Part shown: in pieces, positions 23,777-35,510 of the stretch
Layout: every line of letters starts with the position of its first letter
How positions within the stretch are numbered: the stretch's first letter is position 1
From: Tilletia caries
Lineage: Eukaryota > Basidiomycota > Exobasidiomycetes > Tilletiales > Tilletiaceae
Assembly: GCA_032718865.1 (NCBI GenBank)
Contig: JALUTQ010000039.1
Coordinates: forward strand, 310,001-374,000
DNA length: 64,000 bases
Direction of reading: 5' to 3'
Position numbers and translations under genes: made by a program
Notes under the pieces: generated by a model
Databases searched by the model: none
What the model was told of the DNA's origin: nothing
Seen by the model: the letters and a program-made list of their open reading frames with translations, nothing else

Positions 23777-24003
23777 TGCAGACTAGGAAGCAGGATGAGT
23801 GAGTGGGTGAGTATGGGTGGGTGAGTGAGTGAGTGAGTGAGTGAGTGAGTGTCTAGAGGGGATCGTCCCAAAAGGATGACGTCGGTGCGCTGGCTCTCAC
23901 TCGGCCGAGAGAACTCCTCCTCCCACAGATGAGCTCGGGGCCCAGCTGGACGACAGCGACGACAGCCATCTCGACATCGACGTACTCTCCCATACTCAGC
24001 ACG
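23777..24003. promoter_or_regulatory. divergent promoter with (GTGA)n
   Basis: 227 bp between the CSC1-like (minus) and EDE1 (plus) start codons. About seven GAGT repeats at 23819-23850 and a degenerate set at 23797-23815. An upstream in-frame ATG for EDE1 at 23929 lies here. Confidence 0.55.
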
Positions 24004-27000
24004 ATGGCATCCTCCTCAGCGAGTGCAGGTGCAGGTGCAGGTGCAGGTGCAGGCGCAGGTGCGAGTGCTCCAGGCGCATCCCTCGTCCTCAGTCCCACCG
24101 AGCGCACCGCATTCGGCTTCCTCTTCTCCCTCGCCTGCCCACCAGACTCAGGCGGCATCCTCACCGCAGACTCAGCAGTCGCCTTCTTCGGAAAGTCAGC
24201 ACTCCCGCCCACCACCCTCGGCGCCATCTGGGCACTCGCCGACGACAAGAACAACGGCTTCCTCGATGCCAAAGGGTTTAGTATTGCCTGTCGTCTCATC
24301 GGTCATGCACAGGCTGCCGCACCCGTCGACTTCCGCGCCGCTGCCACTCCAGCTCCTATCCCTCTCATGGACGGCATCACCATCCCAGGCCTGCCCCCAG
24401 CAGCAGCCGCAGCAGCAGCAGCAGCAGCACCCGCACCTCCTGCCCCGGACCCAACACCCGTCACCATCACCCCAGCAGACCGCGCACGCTTCACACGCAT
24501 CTTCGCCAGTGCAGGTCCAAGCAACGGGCTCCTAGACAGTGAGTCCCGCCCACCCTTCCTCATATCTCTCTATCATCATAATCATCACTGACCGCCTCAT
24601 CGATTCAAAAGGCGACCAGGCGAAAGATCTCTTCGTAAAGTCAAACCTCCCCGTCGACAAACTCGCCGCCATCTGGGGCCTCGCAGACACACACCAACGC
24701 GGCGCACTCGACCTCACCGACTTCATCATCGCAATGCACTTCATCCAGAACACAATGAACGGCACCCTCCACGCCATCCCCGCCGCCTTGCCTCCCGGTC
24801 TCTACGAATCTGCAAGCGTAGGAGCTCCCAAGCCCCTCGGTGCCGCACAGCCTGGCTCGCCCATGAAGACCATCCGACAGCAGAGCACGGGGGGCAGCTT
24901 CACCAGTCCTTCCTCCGTCGCGCCCATTCGACACCAGACTACGGGAAGTGGAGCCGGGCCCTTCGCAGGCACACCCATCCCCTCTGCCATCCCGCGTCAA
25001 CTCACCGGACAGCAGTACCAAACACCCAACCAGGGATCACGCGTCGGAAGCCCTGCACCGGCAGCCAGCGCATTCCGATCTCCCTCTGCACAGCATTCCC
25101 AGCTCGCAGCGGGACCAGCATCGCCCTTCGGCTTCCCACAGGCTGCACAGCAACAACTTCCCACAGCCGCCTCCGTTATCGCAGCCGGATCGGCCGTCTC
25201 TCCGCCCTGGGCCGTACCTGCAGCTACCATCCAGCGCGCAGCCACCTTCTTCGCCCAGCTCGACACCGCCAACACCGGCATGCTCAACGGCGCCAGTGTC
25301 GTCCCCTTCTTCATGCAGAGCCAGCTGCCCGAGGCCGCCCTGGCTCAGATCTGGGATCTCGCCGACGTCCATCAGCGCGGCACCCTCGGACTCGAAGAGT
25401 TCTCGCTGGCAATGCACTTCATCGGGGAGTCCATGGCTGGTAAGCCGTTGCCTACCCTTGGACCCGGGCAGAGTCTACCCCGGGAACTTCTCCCTCCCAG
25501 CGCGCGCGGGGCGGACTTGCCCCAACCCGTCGCACAGGGCGAGAGTGATACCCAGAAGGACCTCTTCTCCCTCATGGATGACGACGATGACACCACGAGT
25601 GGAGCCCTCAAGGCTGCGGCTACCCTCCCACCCGCCCTGAAGAACGCCACGGCGAGCACGTTCGTCAACCCAACCGCTTCCCCGCCCCCATCGGCCATGC
25701 GACAGTCTTCGATCCAGACTCAGAACCAGACACAGGCCCAACGCAACTTCAACGGCTTCGACGGCGACTTCTTCAATGGACCCAACCCGGGCTCTGCTCC
25801 CGCTCCCGGCTCGACCGTCAAATCCGTCCGGATCGCCGAAAAGCCCCCGTCGATCATCTCCTCCCCGGACACGGTGACTTCCACCCTGCCACCGACGTCC
25901 CCTCCACCCGGCCCCAGCGCGAACCTGTCCGCGGTCCAAGCCGACTCGCTCCGGAAGGACATCGACACCCAGAGCGCGCGCCAGGCCGCGCTTGGTGCCG
26001 AAGCCAGCGCGCTGGAGGGCTCCATCGCAACGGACGCGTCCTCCCTCTCCGAGCTCGAGGCCCGGTTGAAAACAGCAAGAGCCTCCTCAGACGCCGAACA
26101 AGCCCGAGTCGCCTCCCTGCGCGAACGCGCCTCGGCCCAATCCGGCGAACTCGCCTCCCTCCGCGCGGAGCTCATCTCCGTCGAGTCCAACCTGTCCGCG
26201 CTGAAGATGGAGCGGGACGAGGTAGAGCAATCCTTGATGAAGGAGCGCGAGGATGTGCGTGGGGTGAGGAAGCGGATGGAGGAGTTGAGGGTTGAGACTG
26301 ACGGTTTGAAGGGGGAGGTGGACGGGTTGAGGAAGGAGGTGAGGAGGGAGAAAGGGTTGGGGGCGATTACTAGGAAACAGCTTGTGAGCGCGGAGAAGGA
26401 GAAGGAGAAGGTCGAGGTGGAGTTGGAGGCGGTCCGGGCGGGGGAGTTGGGTGAGGATGACGACGAGATGCCTGCGCCTGTGGAGCGTATGGCGGCGTTG
26501 AGTCCTACAGGCAGTGTGCGGAGCAACAACCCTTTCGACCGACTCACCATTTCCAGTCCGGCCCCGGCTCCCGCCGCTAGCTCAAACACAGAGCAATCGG
26601 CAGAACAGGTCCACAGTCCCTCGGGCGACGCCGACACCGCCGCCGGCTCCTCCTCCTCAGTCGGCGTACTCGGACTGGCAGCAGGCGCAGGCGCCGCCCT
26701 GGCCGGTATCGCCTCGGCTGCGCGGGCCGCTGTAGGTCTCGAAAGCAGCGGTGAGGATTCGTCCTCCACTGCTACTACTACTGTCGGCGATTCTCGCGGT
26801 GCTGGTGGTGAGGTTGAGGGTGGGAATGAGCGCGCGGAGACTCCGAAGCAGGATGTCAACGGTGGAGCGAGTGCGAGTGCGCAGTCGGCTTTTGACGATG
26901 CGTTCGGGGACAACGAGACTACCACCGTCCCGGCTCCGGCCGCAGCACCCACATCCGGCACCGGATCCGCGTTGGCCTCCGTTCCCGAGTCCGGGCACAG

Positions 27001-28765
27001 CGCGGCGCCGTCCGAGCAAGCGAAGGACGCCTTCTCGAGTGCGTTTGATGACGATTTCGGTATGGAGGAGTCTGTTGGTGTTGGTGCTGGTGGGGGCCAT
27101 GCGGCGTCGGGTAGTACGGCGTTTGATGATGCGTTTAGTGGGTTTGATACGCCTGAGCCTGGCGCTGCTGGCGCTGCTACTGCCCATGTGGCTGCGACTG
27201 ACAGCAGTGTCGAGGAGACGACGGGATCTGATCTCGCTCCTCCTGCTGCCGCAGCGGTCCCGGCCATCTCGGAGCCAGAAGAAGATCATACAATCCGACA
27301 GGGCGCGGCCGCCGATAGTCGACCGTCTCAGGACGACGACGACGACGATGAAGACTCGTCGGATGAAGAAGATGATGGGCCTGAGGATCTCGACGTGCCC
27401 GGTTCCGGTGCCGGTGCGAACAATGCACGTTCCTCGCCTTTCGAGGAGCAGTCGGTGCTGGACACGTCTACTACGGCTTCGAACGCGTACCCTTCTCTGA
27501 CGACGACAACGAGCAGCGACGAGAGCGCTACGCCGTTTGGCTCTGGAGATCGTGCTCCTGCGGCTGGTGGTCTTACCACGAACGACGAACCCTTCGGCGC
27601 GGTGTCAACTTCAAGCCTGGACGCACCCGGCCCTTTACGTCGAGTCGCCTCGCAGAGGACCGGATCGGACACGTTCCACGACGCCAATACGGCCACGCCG
27701 CTCTCGGGCGGTCAGTCGCCTGTTGATCGGGCGGTGGCCTTGCCGGTGGATGAGGAGGATGCTGGGGGGGAGGCGCCTGCGGCGGTGTCGAGGCCTGCGA
27801 GACGGGCGCCCCCGCCGGCGCCTACGAAGGCGATGTCGGGCGGTGGGTCCAGTTTTGCTGCGCTTGGCTCGGGTGCGTCAGCTGCGGCTCCTGGTGCGAG
27901 CAACAACGCGTTTGACGACTTTGAGGCTGCGTTTGAGGATTTGGGCCCGACGGGGAGCGCGGTCCCTGTTCCTGCTACTGCTGCTGCTGCTGCTGCTGCG
28001 TCTGGCGCGGCGAACCCCACGCCGACGGTGGATCTCGACGACGCGTTTGATAACGACTTTGACTTCGTGCCGAGCTTTAGTGGGGCGGGTGCTGAAGGTA
28101 CCGGTGCGAACGCATCGACCATGGTGGCTCAGGACGCGTTTGACGATGCTTTCGGTGGACCTTCATCTTCGTCCTCAGCTGCAGCAGCAGCTGCACCAGC
28201 CGTCGTGGGAATCCCTCCATCCTCGTCCTCGTCCGTCGCGCCCCTGTCCGACTTTAATGTCGCCTTTGACGACTTCGACGCCAGCTTTGGCTCGCCCCGA
28301 CCGGGCGTGACGTCCCTTTCGCAGACGAGTGCTGTCTCGGGCTTGGGCGCCGGTGCAGGCGCAGGCGCGGGGGCCGGGGCAACGGGCAGCGGAAGTGGGA
28401 GTGGGACGGGTACGAACGTGAGCGCGCCCTCGTCTGGGTTTTCGTTCGAGGACGCCTTTGAACCTGCGGGCGACTCGGTCCTTTCCTCCGCCCCACCTGT
28501 GCCGCAGGCTTCGGGAACGACGAGCAGCAATATTGTTGGAGTGCCGCCGTCGTTGCCTCCTCGCAGATCGAGCACCGATCAGCTGGCGGTAGGAGGGCCG
28601 ACGACAGCGGGTGCTGGCGGCCAGCCATCGCCGGCGCTTCCGGACGATGCGCCGCCCGTGCAGCAGCTGTGCGCGATGGGCTTCTCGCGCGAGAAGTCCA
28701 TTATCGCGTTGGAGAAGAGCAATTATCGGGTGGAGAAGGCGTTGCAGCGGCTGCTTGCTGGATAG
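24004..28765 (+). CDS. EDE1: EH-domain endocytic scaffold EDE1/Eps15-like
   Basis: Exons 24004..24538 and 24612..28765 give 1562 aa; an in-frame ATG at 23929 would add 25 residues. Three EH domains: residues about 28-110 (LGAIWALADDKNNGFLDAKG), about 157-235 (LAAIWGLADTHQRGALDLTD, split by the intron) and about 384-470 (LAQIWDLADVHQRGTLGLEE). They bind NPF peptides on endocytic adaptors. A coiled coil spans about residues 620-795. The C-terminal 37 residues are a UBA domain (LCAMGFSREKSIIALE), which binds ubiquitin. Between them lies about 700 residues of disordered sequence with at least eight AFDDAF-like motifs. The protein marks early clathrin-mediated endocytic sites at the plasma membrane. 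Poly-Ala and (AG)n runs occur near the N-terminus. Confidence 0.93.
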
Positions 28766-29189
28766 GGGAGGGACGATGGTGTGCGTTACTTTTCAACCGG
28801 GTTACGGGGGGTTCCTAACCTCCTCCTCTTGTCCGTCTGGCCGGTTCTGCTGGTCTGGACTGGGCGGGACCCTTTTTCACTTTCGTTTTTAACCGCTTCA
28901 CTTCTTTGTTCATAGCTCGGAGCTCCCCTTCTGTGGGCCACAAGATACACGTTCCTTTGATCAGGTCTTCCTTCTTTCTGTCCCTCTCTCATTTCCCTAC
29001 TCTACTAGGAGATTACGTATCTTGCCTACTTAAACTCGATCCTTCTTTCACATCATGGTCAGAAGCTTCAAGACCCCGTTCTGTTCAGCTGATAGATGAT
29101 CGATGATACTGGGAGCCATGAAGATAGGAGGGAGATGAAAGGGATGACATTGGCAAAGTCGACTGTTAAGCTACACTATATGTTACATG
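28766..29189. other. 3' flank of EDE1, up to IR1 right arm
   Basis: Pyrimidine-rich downstream sequence without a supported gene. Confidence 0.45.
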
Positions 29190-31525
29190 GAAGACGGTAC
29201 CCCCTCCCCTACCCACTTGGGGGGCTTGGCTGGGCTCGTATGACAAACCCATAACGAGCCCGACCAGCTGAAGTGGGTTTAGGAGGAGGAGGGGTGAGAG
29301 GTAGAGCGCAGGAGAAGCCCCCCAGCCACTGCGCTCTGAGAATGAGAAAGCCGAATCCGAAGACGACCCAGAGAAGGACTCACAGTGGCGAAGCGGACAA
29401 ATCGGTCCCCGGATAGGGAGAATCCCTGACCTACCCTGACAAACCAAGGAAACCCCCCTCGACCTCGAAGAACCGGGTCAGTGTGCGTTGGGTGACGGAT
29501 CTTGGTGTCTGCGCCATCGTATGAGACACACGAAGAGAGCCGTCCGAACACTGTCCGATACTTGAGGTCTTGCAGGGAAGCCGAGTCGGTCAGGGGCAGG
29601 GAAGGCGCGGCCATCCCCCTCGACCTCGAAGAACCGGGTCAGTGTGCGTTGAGTGACGGATCTTGGTGTCTGCGCCATCGTATGAGACACACGAAGAGAG
29701 CCGTCCGCAGCACTGTCCAATCCTTGAGGCCTTGAAGGGGAGCCGGCCGTCGACGCCGCCGGGGCGCCCCCTATCCAGTATCCGGGGCCGATGTCGAGCT
29801 CATATCTCTTCGACGCCGACGCCTTAGTACCTTCTTTTCCAATCACTTTCCACCCACCACATCGTCCAGCCCACTCGTTCTCCACCCACACATCATATTG
29901 TCCAGCCTACTCTTACAGACCTTCACAGTCCCGTCGTCACGACGAACATAAATAAAGTCTTCTCCCAGGACATCCGACGTGCCTTTGACGTTGCCGTGAC
30001 TTCAAGACTACTACTCCGTCGGGAACCATCTGGGACGCATGTCCGCTTCGCGATCCTGCTCTGAGTCGTGGGTGGCCTTCCTCCAGTTCGAACCGACCCG
30101 TGTCCTGGAAATCGCTGTACCCGACGCACCCACACCTCGAGACTCGGTTGTTGTGACGCTCCATGGTGCCGGCCCCATGGGGTGTTGAACACTTGAGGTG
30201 GTGAGTGAGGCCGTGAGGGAGGTCGTGAGGGAGGTCTGACGAGGGGTGCGAGGAGCAAGACAGACTGAGTATTGGAGCCGTCAAAGACCGGGTCGGTCTA
30301 GAGAGATGGTCGAGGTTGTGATGAAGATGGAAGATGAGGTTGTGGATGTAGGTCGGTGCCGAGCAGCGATGGTTGAAGGGCGGGCCGATCGTCCATGAGG
30401 AGAGTGCTGACGGCGACGCTGAAGGGAGGCTCCATAAGTAAGAGGGTGGAGGAGTGAAGAAGTGGAAGATTGAAAGAGTGGAAGAGGGGAAGAGGGGAAG
30501 AGGGGAAGAGGGGAAGAGGGGAAGAGGGGAAGAGGGGAAGAGGGGAAGAGGGGAAGAGGGGAAGAGGGGAAGAGGGGAAGAGGGGAAGAGGAGAAGAGTG
30601 TATGGAATGGTAGATTAAAGGATGATAATGCGAGAGGAGAGTGTGTGGCTCGGTGATGACGAAAAGGGTGAGGGGAAAAAGTGGGAAGGAAAGGTCTCCA
30701 GAGGGCCTGGTTATATACCTTCGTCCGCCGGTCGGGTTGCCTGTTTCAGAGTCATCAACAGAGGAACAGATGATGCTGCAGGTCAGCGAGCGACATCTAT
30801 TGCACAGGGGAGAGACGGGTCACAAGACACTGACCAGATGCTGGGTGCGTTCTGACACCTTCGCCACGCTGGCAGTGTTGGATGCTAGGAGAGCCAAGCG
30901 ATGGGGGGTGCATCCTGTCGCGCTGCGTGATGGAGATGTCAGCGCATAGATGGAGTGCTGGCATGCATGAAATTTCGCATGTCTGGAAAATGGGATCAGA
31001 ATTCAGCAGGAATGAGGCAATGAGGTATGAGGAGGAAGGCGAGGGAGGAAAGGAAGAATGAGCAGAAAGGCACAAGTGCACCTGTGCACGATCCATTCGC
31101 TGCTTCAGCGCTTTCCGACCATCAGACTGAAACTGCAGAAGAGAGCGGACAGGTATGATAGTGAGGAGTGTTGCCAAGGCATGCTTGAGAGGTGTCTGTG
31201 AGCTGAGGATGCGTTGGAATCGAGCGATCAGGAAGATCAGCTAGCCAGCAAGCTGCGAATCGGAATGAATGACCGCGCCTTGACCAGCGAGCTCGCCGGA
31301 GACAGTCTTGTGGCACGCAGCGTCGGTGACTGTCGCCTGTTCGGAATGATACTGACCAGCTGTGACCAGAACAAGAGGCAAACAGAAGGAAATGGTTAGC
31401 ACGATACAAAGAGCTCGACGTAGCCAACAGAGCATTGAAGATCGAGGCTTGAGGAGTTACTTAGTATGAGTCGTGAGAGCAATGGGAATTGTGAGGTGGA
31501 CAGCGGATAGGCCTGCTGCGTTAGC
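29190..31525 (-). repeat. right arm of dispersed inverted repeat (IR1)
   Basis: Inverted copy of 2670-4632, about 2.34 kb. Inner edge near 29200, outer edge near 31525 (GGTCACC in reverse). It differs from the left arm by an insertion of about 290 bp (about 29775-30040), a TATATAA variant of the internal TATA box (30712-30718 on the minus strand), a much larger octamer array, and many substitutions. The 420-codon frame of the left arm is interrupted here, which argues against a conserved protein. Confidence 0.75.
30483..30592. repeat. octamer minisatellite AAGAGGGG
   Basis: About 13 near-perfect copies of an 8-bp unit, purine-only on the + strand. The other arm has only four to five copies of the related octamer (AAGAGTGG on the same sense), so the array expanded and changed here after the arms separated. 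Confidence 0.85.
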
Positions 31526-32689
31526 CAAGGTGACCAAGAATGGCGCCTCGAAGGCTCGAAGTCTCGAAGCCTCGAAGCGCGCTGTCAGAAGGAGTGCGCA
31601 GGTCACGATGCAGGTGGAGGAAGTCAGTGAAATACTTGAGGCAGCAGGGGCAAAAGACGCGGTCCGAAAGGATTGTCGTGTTTGTGGTGGTGCATTCTGT
31701 TGAAATACGACAAGCGAGCGTCGGTCGGTTCCCTCCGATCGTCGCGGCAGTGTTACATGAAGCGGCCAGATCCCTTCGATCGTCTCCAACCTCACTCCAC
31801 TTTGCGCTATACCACGATCAGATCCCTTCTCCCTTCACGACAGATAATCGTTCTCCTCATTTCCCTTCCTGAACTCCGGACTTTACGACTTCCAACTTGT
31901 CTCCCAGCTTTCCTATAAATAGCCTGTCCTTTCTTCTATCTTTCTCCTCTTCTGGACAATCCAATCACGTACCCTCATACTTCCTCTCTGAATACCCTCC
32001 CTTCGCTTTACCTCCTGCACACGTTTTCCGGTCTACGAACCTTTATTGGTGAGTAGTCTGATGGGGCAGTCGTTGCCCTCAAACCTCGAACAACGACACA
32101 TTCCTCCTCGTCGTGCAGCCGTGCCCAACGAGTCTGCACCCGACTGGCATGCCGCGCAACCCCTCGACAGCGGCCACAACACATGAGTGAGACACAACAG
32201 CAGTACCCGGGACAGGCTCTCTGTATTTTTTACATCGTTCCAGGCTGGCTCTTGCAGCCACCAGCGTGCTGATTCGCGATTGTCACCATTCATTGTTGCT
32301 CTGAGGTTCTGACCCACTAACTGTCCGGACGTCCGGAGGTATCTGGTTCGCATATTCGTTGTCAGTGAACCCATCTCCTATTCAGAGGCCTCAAGAAGCA
32401 CTGGAAACACCTGTAATGGACAGGGAAAAATCAGGCAAGGGCAGGGATGCAAGTTTTCAGCCGGTTGTCGTATTGAGCTGTGGTTGTGGTGAGGCTGTGA
32501 GCTGGGAGCCTCGTGTCGGAAATGATCGTCGAGCTTGTGCGGTCTCTTCTTTCACCATCTTGTTCGCCATCGAGAGATCCACATGCACGAACGATGAAAG
32601 ATGCGGATCTCGTCGGCGTCACACACGCACTGTCGCTGCCATCGACGGCTTCAGCAAATCACAACAGCAGCGAGTGCTTCGGTCCTCGG
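31526..32689. other. unique spacer between IR1 and the segmental duplication
   Basis: Contains a good TATA element (TATAAATA, about 31914) followed by a CT-rich leader, as at fungal promoters, but only a 41-codon frame downstream. No recognisable protein. Confidence 0.4.
32061..32186 (+). CDS. possible 41-aa orphan reading frame
   Basis: The first ATG after the TATA/CT-rich promoter at 31914 opens a 41-codon frame (starts MGQSLPSNLEQRH, ends SGHNT). It is included only because promoter-like sequence sits directly before it. There is no family, no conservation evidence, and chance is quite likely. Confidence 0.15.
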   Translation: MGQSLPSNLEQRHIPPRRAAVPNESAPDWHAAQPLDSGHNT

Positions 32690-34623
32690 TCTTCGGCCTT
32701 CGTTGCTGCGAGAGAAAGGGCCAATAGAGACTGACACTGTCATGGCTGACCCTCTACGAATACCCAGTCCGCAGTCCACAGCTTTGCTTTTCTCTTTCTT
32801 TCTTTTTCCTCGTCTTCCCTGTCTTTTCTAAATCATCATTGCTCTCAGTGTCAACGGCTCGCAATGCGCAGTCAGGCGGGCACGATCGGAGCGGTGCGAG
32901 TGACCACCGTGAGAAGGACAACTCCTAGTTTCTCCTCAACCTCAAGAGACCGATCTTTCAAATGCTGCAATCATCGTCGAACGGTAGGTCCTTGAGCTCT
33001 ACCATACCAACTTGATGCTGGACTCTCTCGCCGACTCGTGGCGCCTCTCACGATGTCCACGCGCTGGGCCTAGGACAATCCTCCGTTCCCCGGCTCTCCC
33101 TTAACGCAGCACGGATGTTGAGTATTGACGCATCCACGATCGCTCTGGCAGACAGCTCAATACCTCATTCCTTGCGTTTGGTTCTTCGTTGTCGCAGATC
33201 CCTCCACCCTACACGAGCCAAGTCAGCACGACTCAAGACGGCAATGGCCAAAGATATATGTCAGTCCACCCCCCTCCTCCGTTCTCTCGGGCTCCATACC
33301 GACACTGAATCTTCAACTTCTATTCTTCTATTCCCATTTATCTCATCGCGGTCTCCTTCCAGTGGTATCTACGCAATGTTCACCTCGCTCGCTTCCCCTG
33401 CCGGTCCGCCGGTACGCGCGGTTGTCACCTTCGGTTGGATGACACACTTGGAATAGGATCGACCAGTGTCTTTCAGATGGATCTTGATCCAGTAAGATGG
33501 TCTCCGAATGGCTGCCGGTCGGACGTCTTTCGACAAAAGGTGTCAACGAAAGCGAAACCCATCGATGTGCCGTCTGATGAAATCTTAGCTCTTACTCAGC
33601 TCTGATGTCTGTGCTGGTCATCTGGGGTGTGTGGAAAAACGTCCGGTTTGCCCCCAAATTCAAGGAGTAACCACACCGGCTGCTCAAGGTACTCTGTTCT
33701 CTTGTTTTTCGTCCTTCGCGGAAGACAGAAGAGTGCGTCTTGCTTCCTCCCTGGGTTTTCGTTGGCGAGAAGGTGGTATGAACGTTTTGTCGGTGTTTCG
33801 AACGTTTCGTCGGTGTTTCGAATTTTCAACTTCCCACGAACAGCTGCACCCCAGATCGCCTCCCACCCATCCGACTCCAGCGACCACAACGCGACACAAA
33901 CGCAAGCAGACACGCTCAAATTTGTGTTAATGGCTCGGATGGATTATTTCTGAGCTACCCCTCGCAAGATTTGGGCCCGGATGGCTGAGGTTCGTGGACT
34001 TGTGCTCCTCATGACCCAGGGTGCGGCCAGGCGCGGCTGAGACGCAGCAGATCGGAGAAAATGTGAAAACTTCTGACGACAAAACGGGTTCATACCATTG
34101 CACGCTCTTCAGGACAACGAAAATGGTATGGGGAGAAAGGTAAAAATCAGTTGAGTCATCTCCAGCTGTTCAATCGGTGGTGTGTGTTGGTGTTGCGTCT
34201 GGTGAAGGTGGTATGGCTGTGAGGCAAGTTTTGTGTGGTGAAGTGAGCGTTCCAAACGGTTCGACAAATTTCCCACGCTCCACTTCACCTGCCAATGTGC
34301 CAACATCACCAGAATGGACTCCCGTGGCCTTAGACAGCGCTAAGAACAGGAGCAGAGGCTACCGCCGAGGGTAAAGGCACACCTCTACGGAGATTCTTCT
34401 CCTTCTGCTGGCGCTGGCTGCCGCAGAACGTCGACATCGCTTTGCCGGAGTTCCGAGGACGACCATTCTCACATGTCTTGCATGGGACTGTGAAGTTGTT
34501 CTGCGGTGCTTCCACCACAACCATCTGACGACTTCTTGTTCGACATAGCGAGCCTGTCGAAGTCAAAGCCCTTTGCAAACCACGACTCCGAGGAAAGGCA
34601 TTTCCGCACTCTCCCAACGAAGG
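32690..34623. other. non-coding part of IR2 left arm
   Basis: Open frames of about 100 codons at 33115-33456 and 33627-33953 have partners in the other arm, but with changed lengths. I see no recognisable protein or consistent splice structure, so they are not called as genes. Confidence 0.4.
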
Positions 34624-35340
34624 ATGTCTAAAAACCGCAAGAACCGGTCCTCAGCAGGGCCGAGTCGGACACGAACAAACGATGCAAACGCGCAACTCAG
34701 CGAAGAACAGAAACGCAAACGCAAAATTAGTAGGCAAGCAGCCGCGCGCGCATCGGACGGGCGCAAAGGACTTCTAACCGACAAGAAATTCCAGAAGGCT
34801 CACAGGGGTGGGTCCAGCCCGGACAAAGACGAGAGGAACGCCATCTGCAAGAGCCTGGATCTGGCCAATGATATCCTTCCCACACTCACCAGCATCCGGA
34901 CGGGACTTCAGCTCTTTCCGCTACCTCAAGAGGCCCTAAAGGCAGCCGATGCTCTCTTCGGTCTATGCGAACCCCCCATCAAATTTCCCCTACGCGACAC
35001 TCGCGCAGAAGAGCCGGCGAAGGAGTTCATCAAGACGCTCGAAGGCATCGCCAGCGCGCCCCCTGGCATCGAGGATCGGGACATAAGCGGCCATAACCTC
35101 GCTCGGTTGGCTTTGGACCAGTATCAGTTCGGAATCGAATTCAAGGACAAGGATGCGATGGCTAGCCACCATGCTCTTCTCCGTTTGTTGTCGGTAATGC
35201 TTCGGCTGGCTAAGATTGCGAGTCAGCAGAAAAAGGAGCAGGAGGAGCCCAATCCGGAGAGCACAGAAGTCCTCACAAAGTTCGAGGAGATGCTTGTCAT
35301 TCTTTACGAAGTGCATCAGCCATTGGTTCCGGGTCCCTGA
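34624..35340 (+). CDS. hypothetical protein, basic N-terminus, duplicated locus
   Basis: 238 aa from the ATG at 34624 (the frame is open further upstream but without an ATG). The first 60 residues are strongly basic (KRKRKISRQAAARASDGRK), reminiscent of a DNA- or RNA-binding basic region, but no leucine zipper follows. The rest is helical with Leu-rich stretches (ASHHALLRLLSVMLRLAKIA; FEEMLVILYEVH). I do not recognise the family. The other arm of the duplication contains its remnant (47585-47890), which lacks the N-terminal two thirds and has in-frame stops, so this copy is the only potentially working one. Confidence 0.55.
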   Translation: MSKNRKNRSSAGPSRTRTNDANAQLSEEQKRKRKISRQAAARASDGRKGLLTDKKFQKAHRGGSSPDKDERNAICKSLDLANDILPTLTSIRTGLQLFPLPQEALKAADALFGLCEPPIKFPLRDTRAEEPAKEFIKTLEGIASAPPGIEDRDISGHNLARLALDQYQFGIEFKDKDAMASHHALLRLLSVMLRLAKIASQQKKEQEEPNPESTEVLTKFEEMLVILYEVHQPLVPGP

Positions 35341-35510
35341 ATGTTCTCCCAGCGCTCTCGCCTGCTTAATCATATCCTACTTTATGCAACACAGCGAAGC
35401 TCGCAATTCGACAAACCTTGTGTCTGTAGATGAGCAGGCGGTAGTGATTCTTTCATTGTACGAGAAGATGATTCATTCGAGACAAAGCAATGGTCCGTGA
35501 GTTACGAGAT

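Noticed and set aside
34624..34760. bZIP transcription factor
   Set aside because: A basic stretch is present but no heptad leucines follow it.
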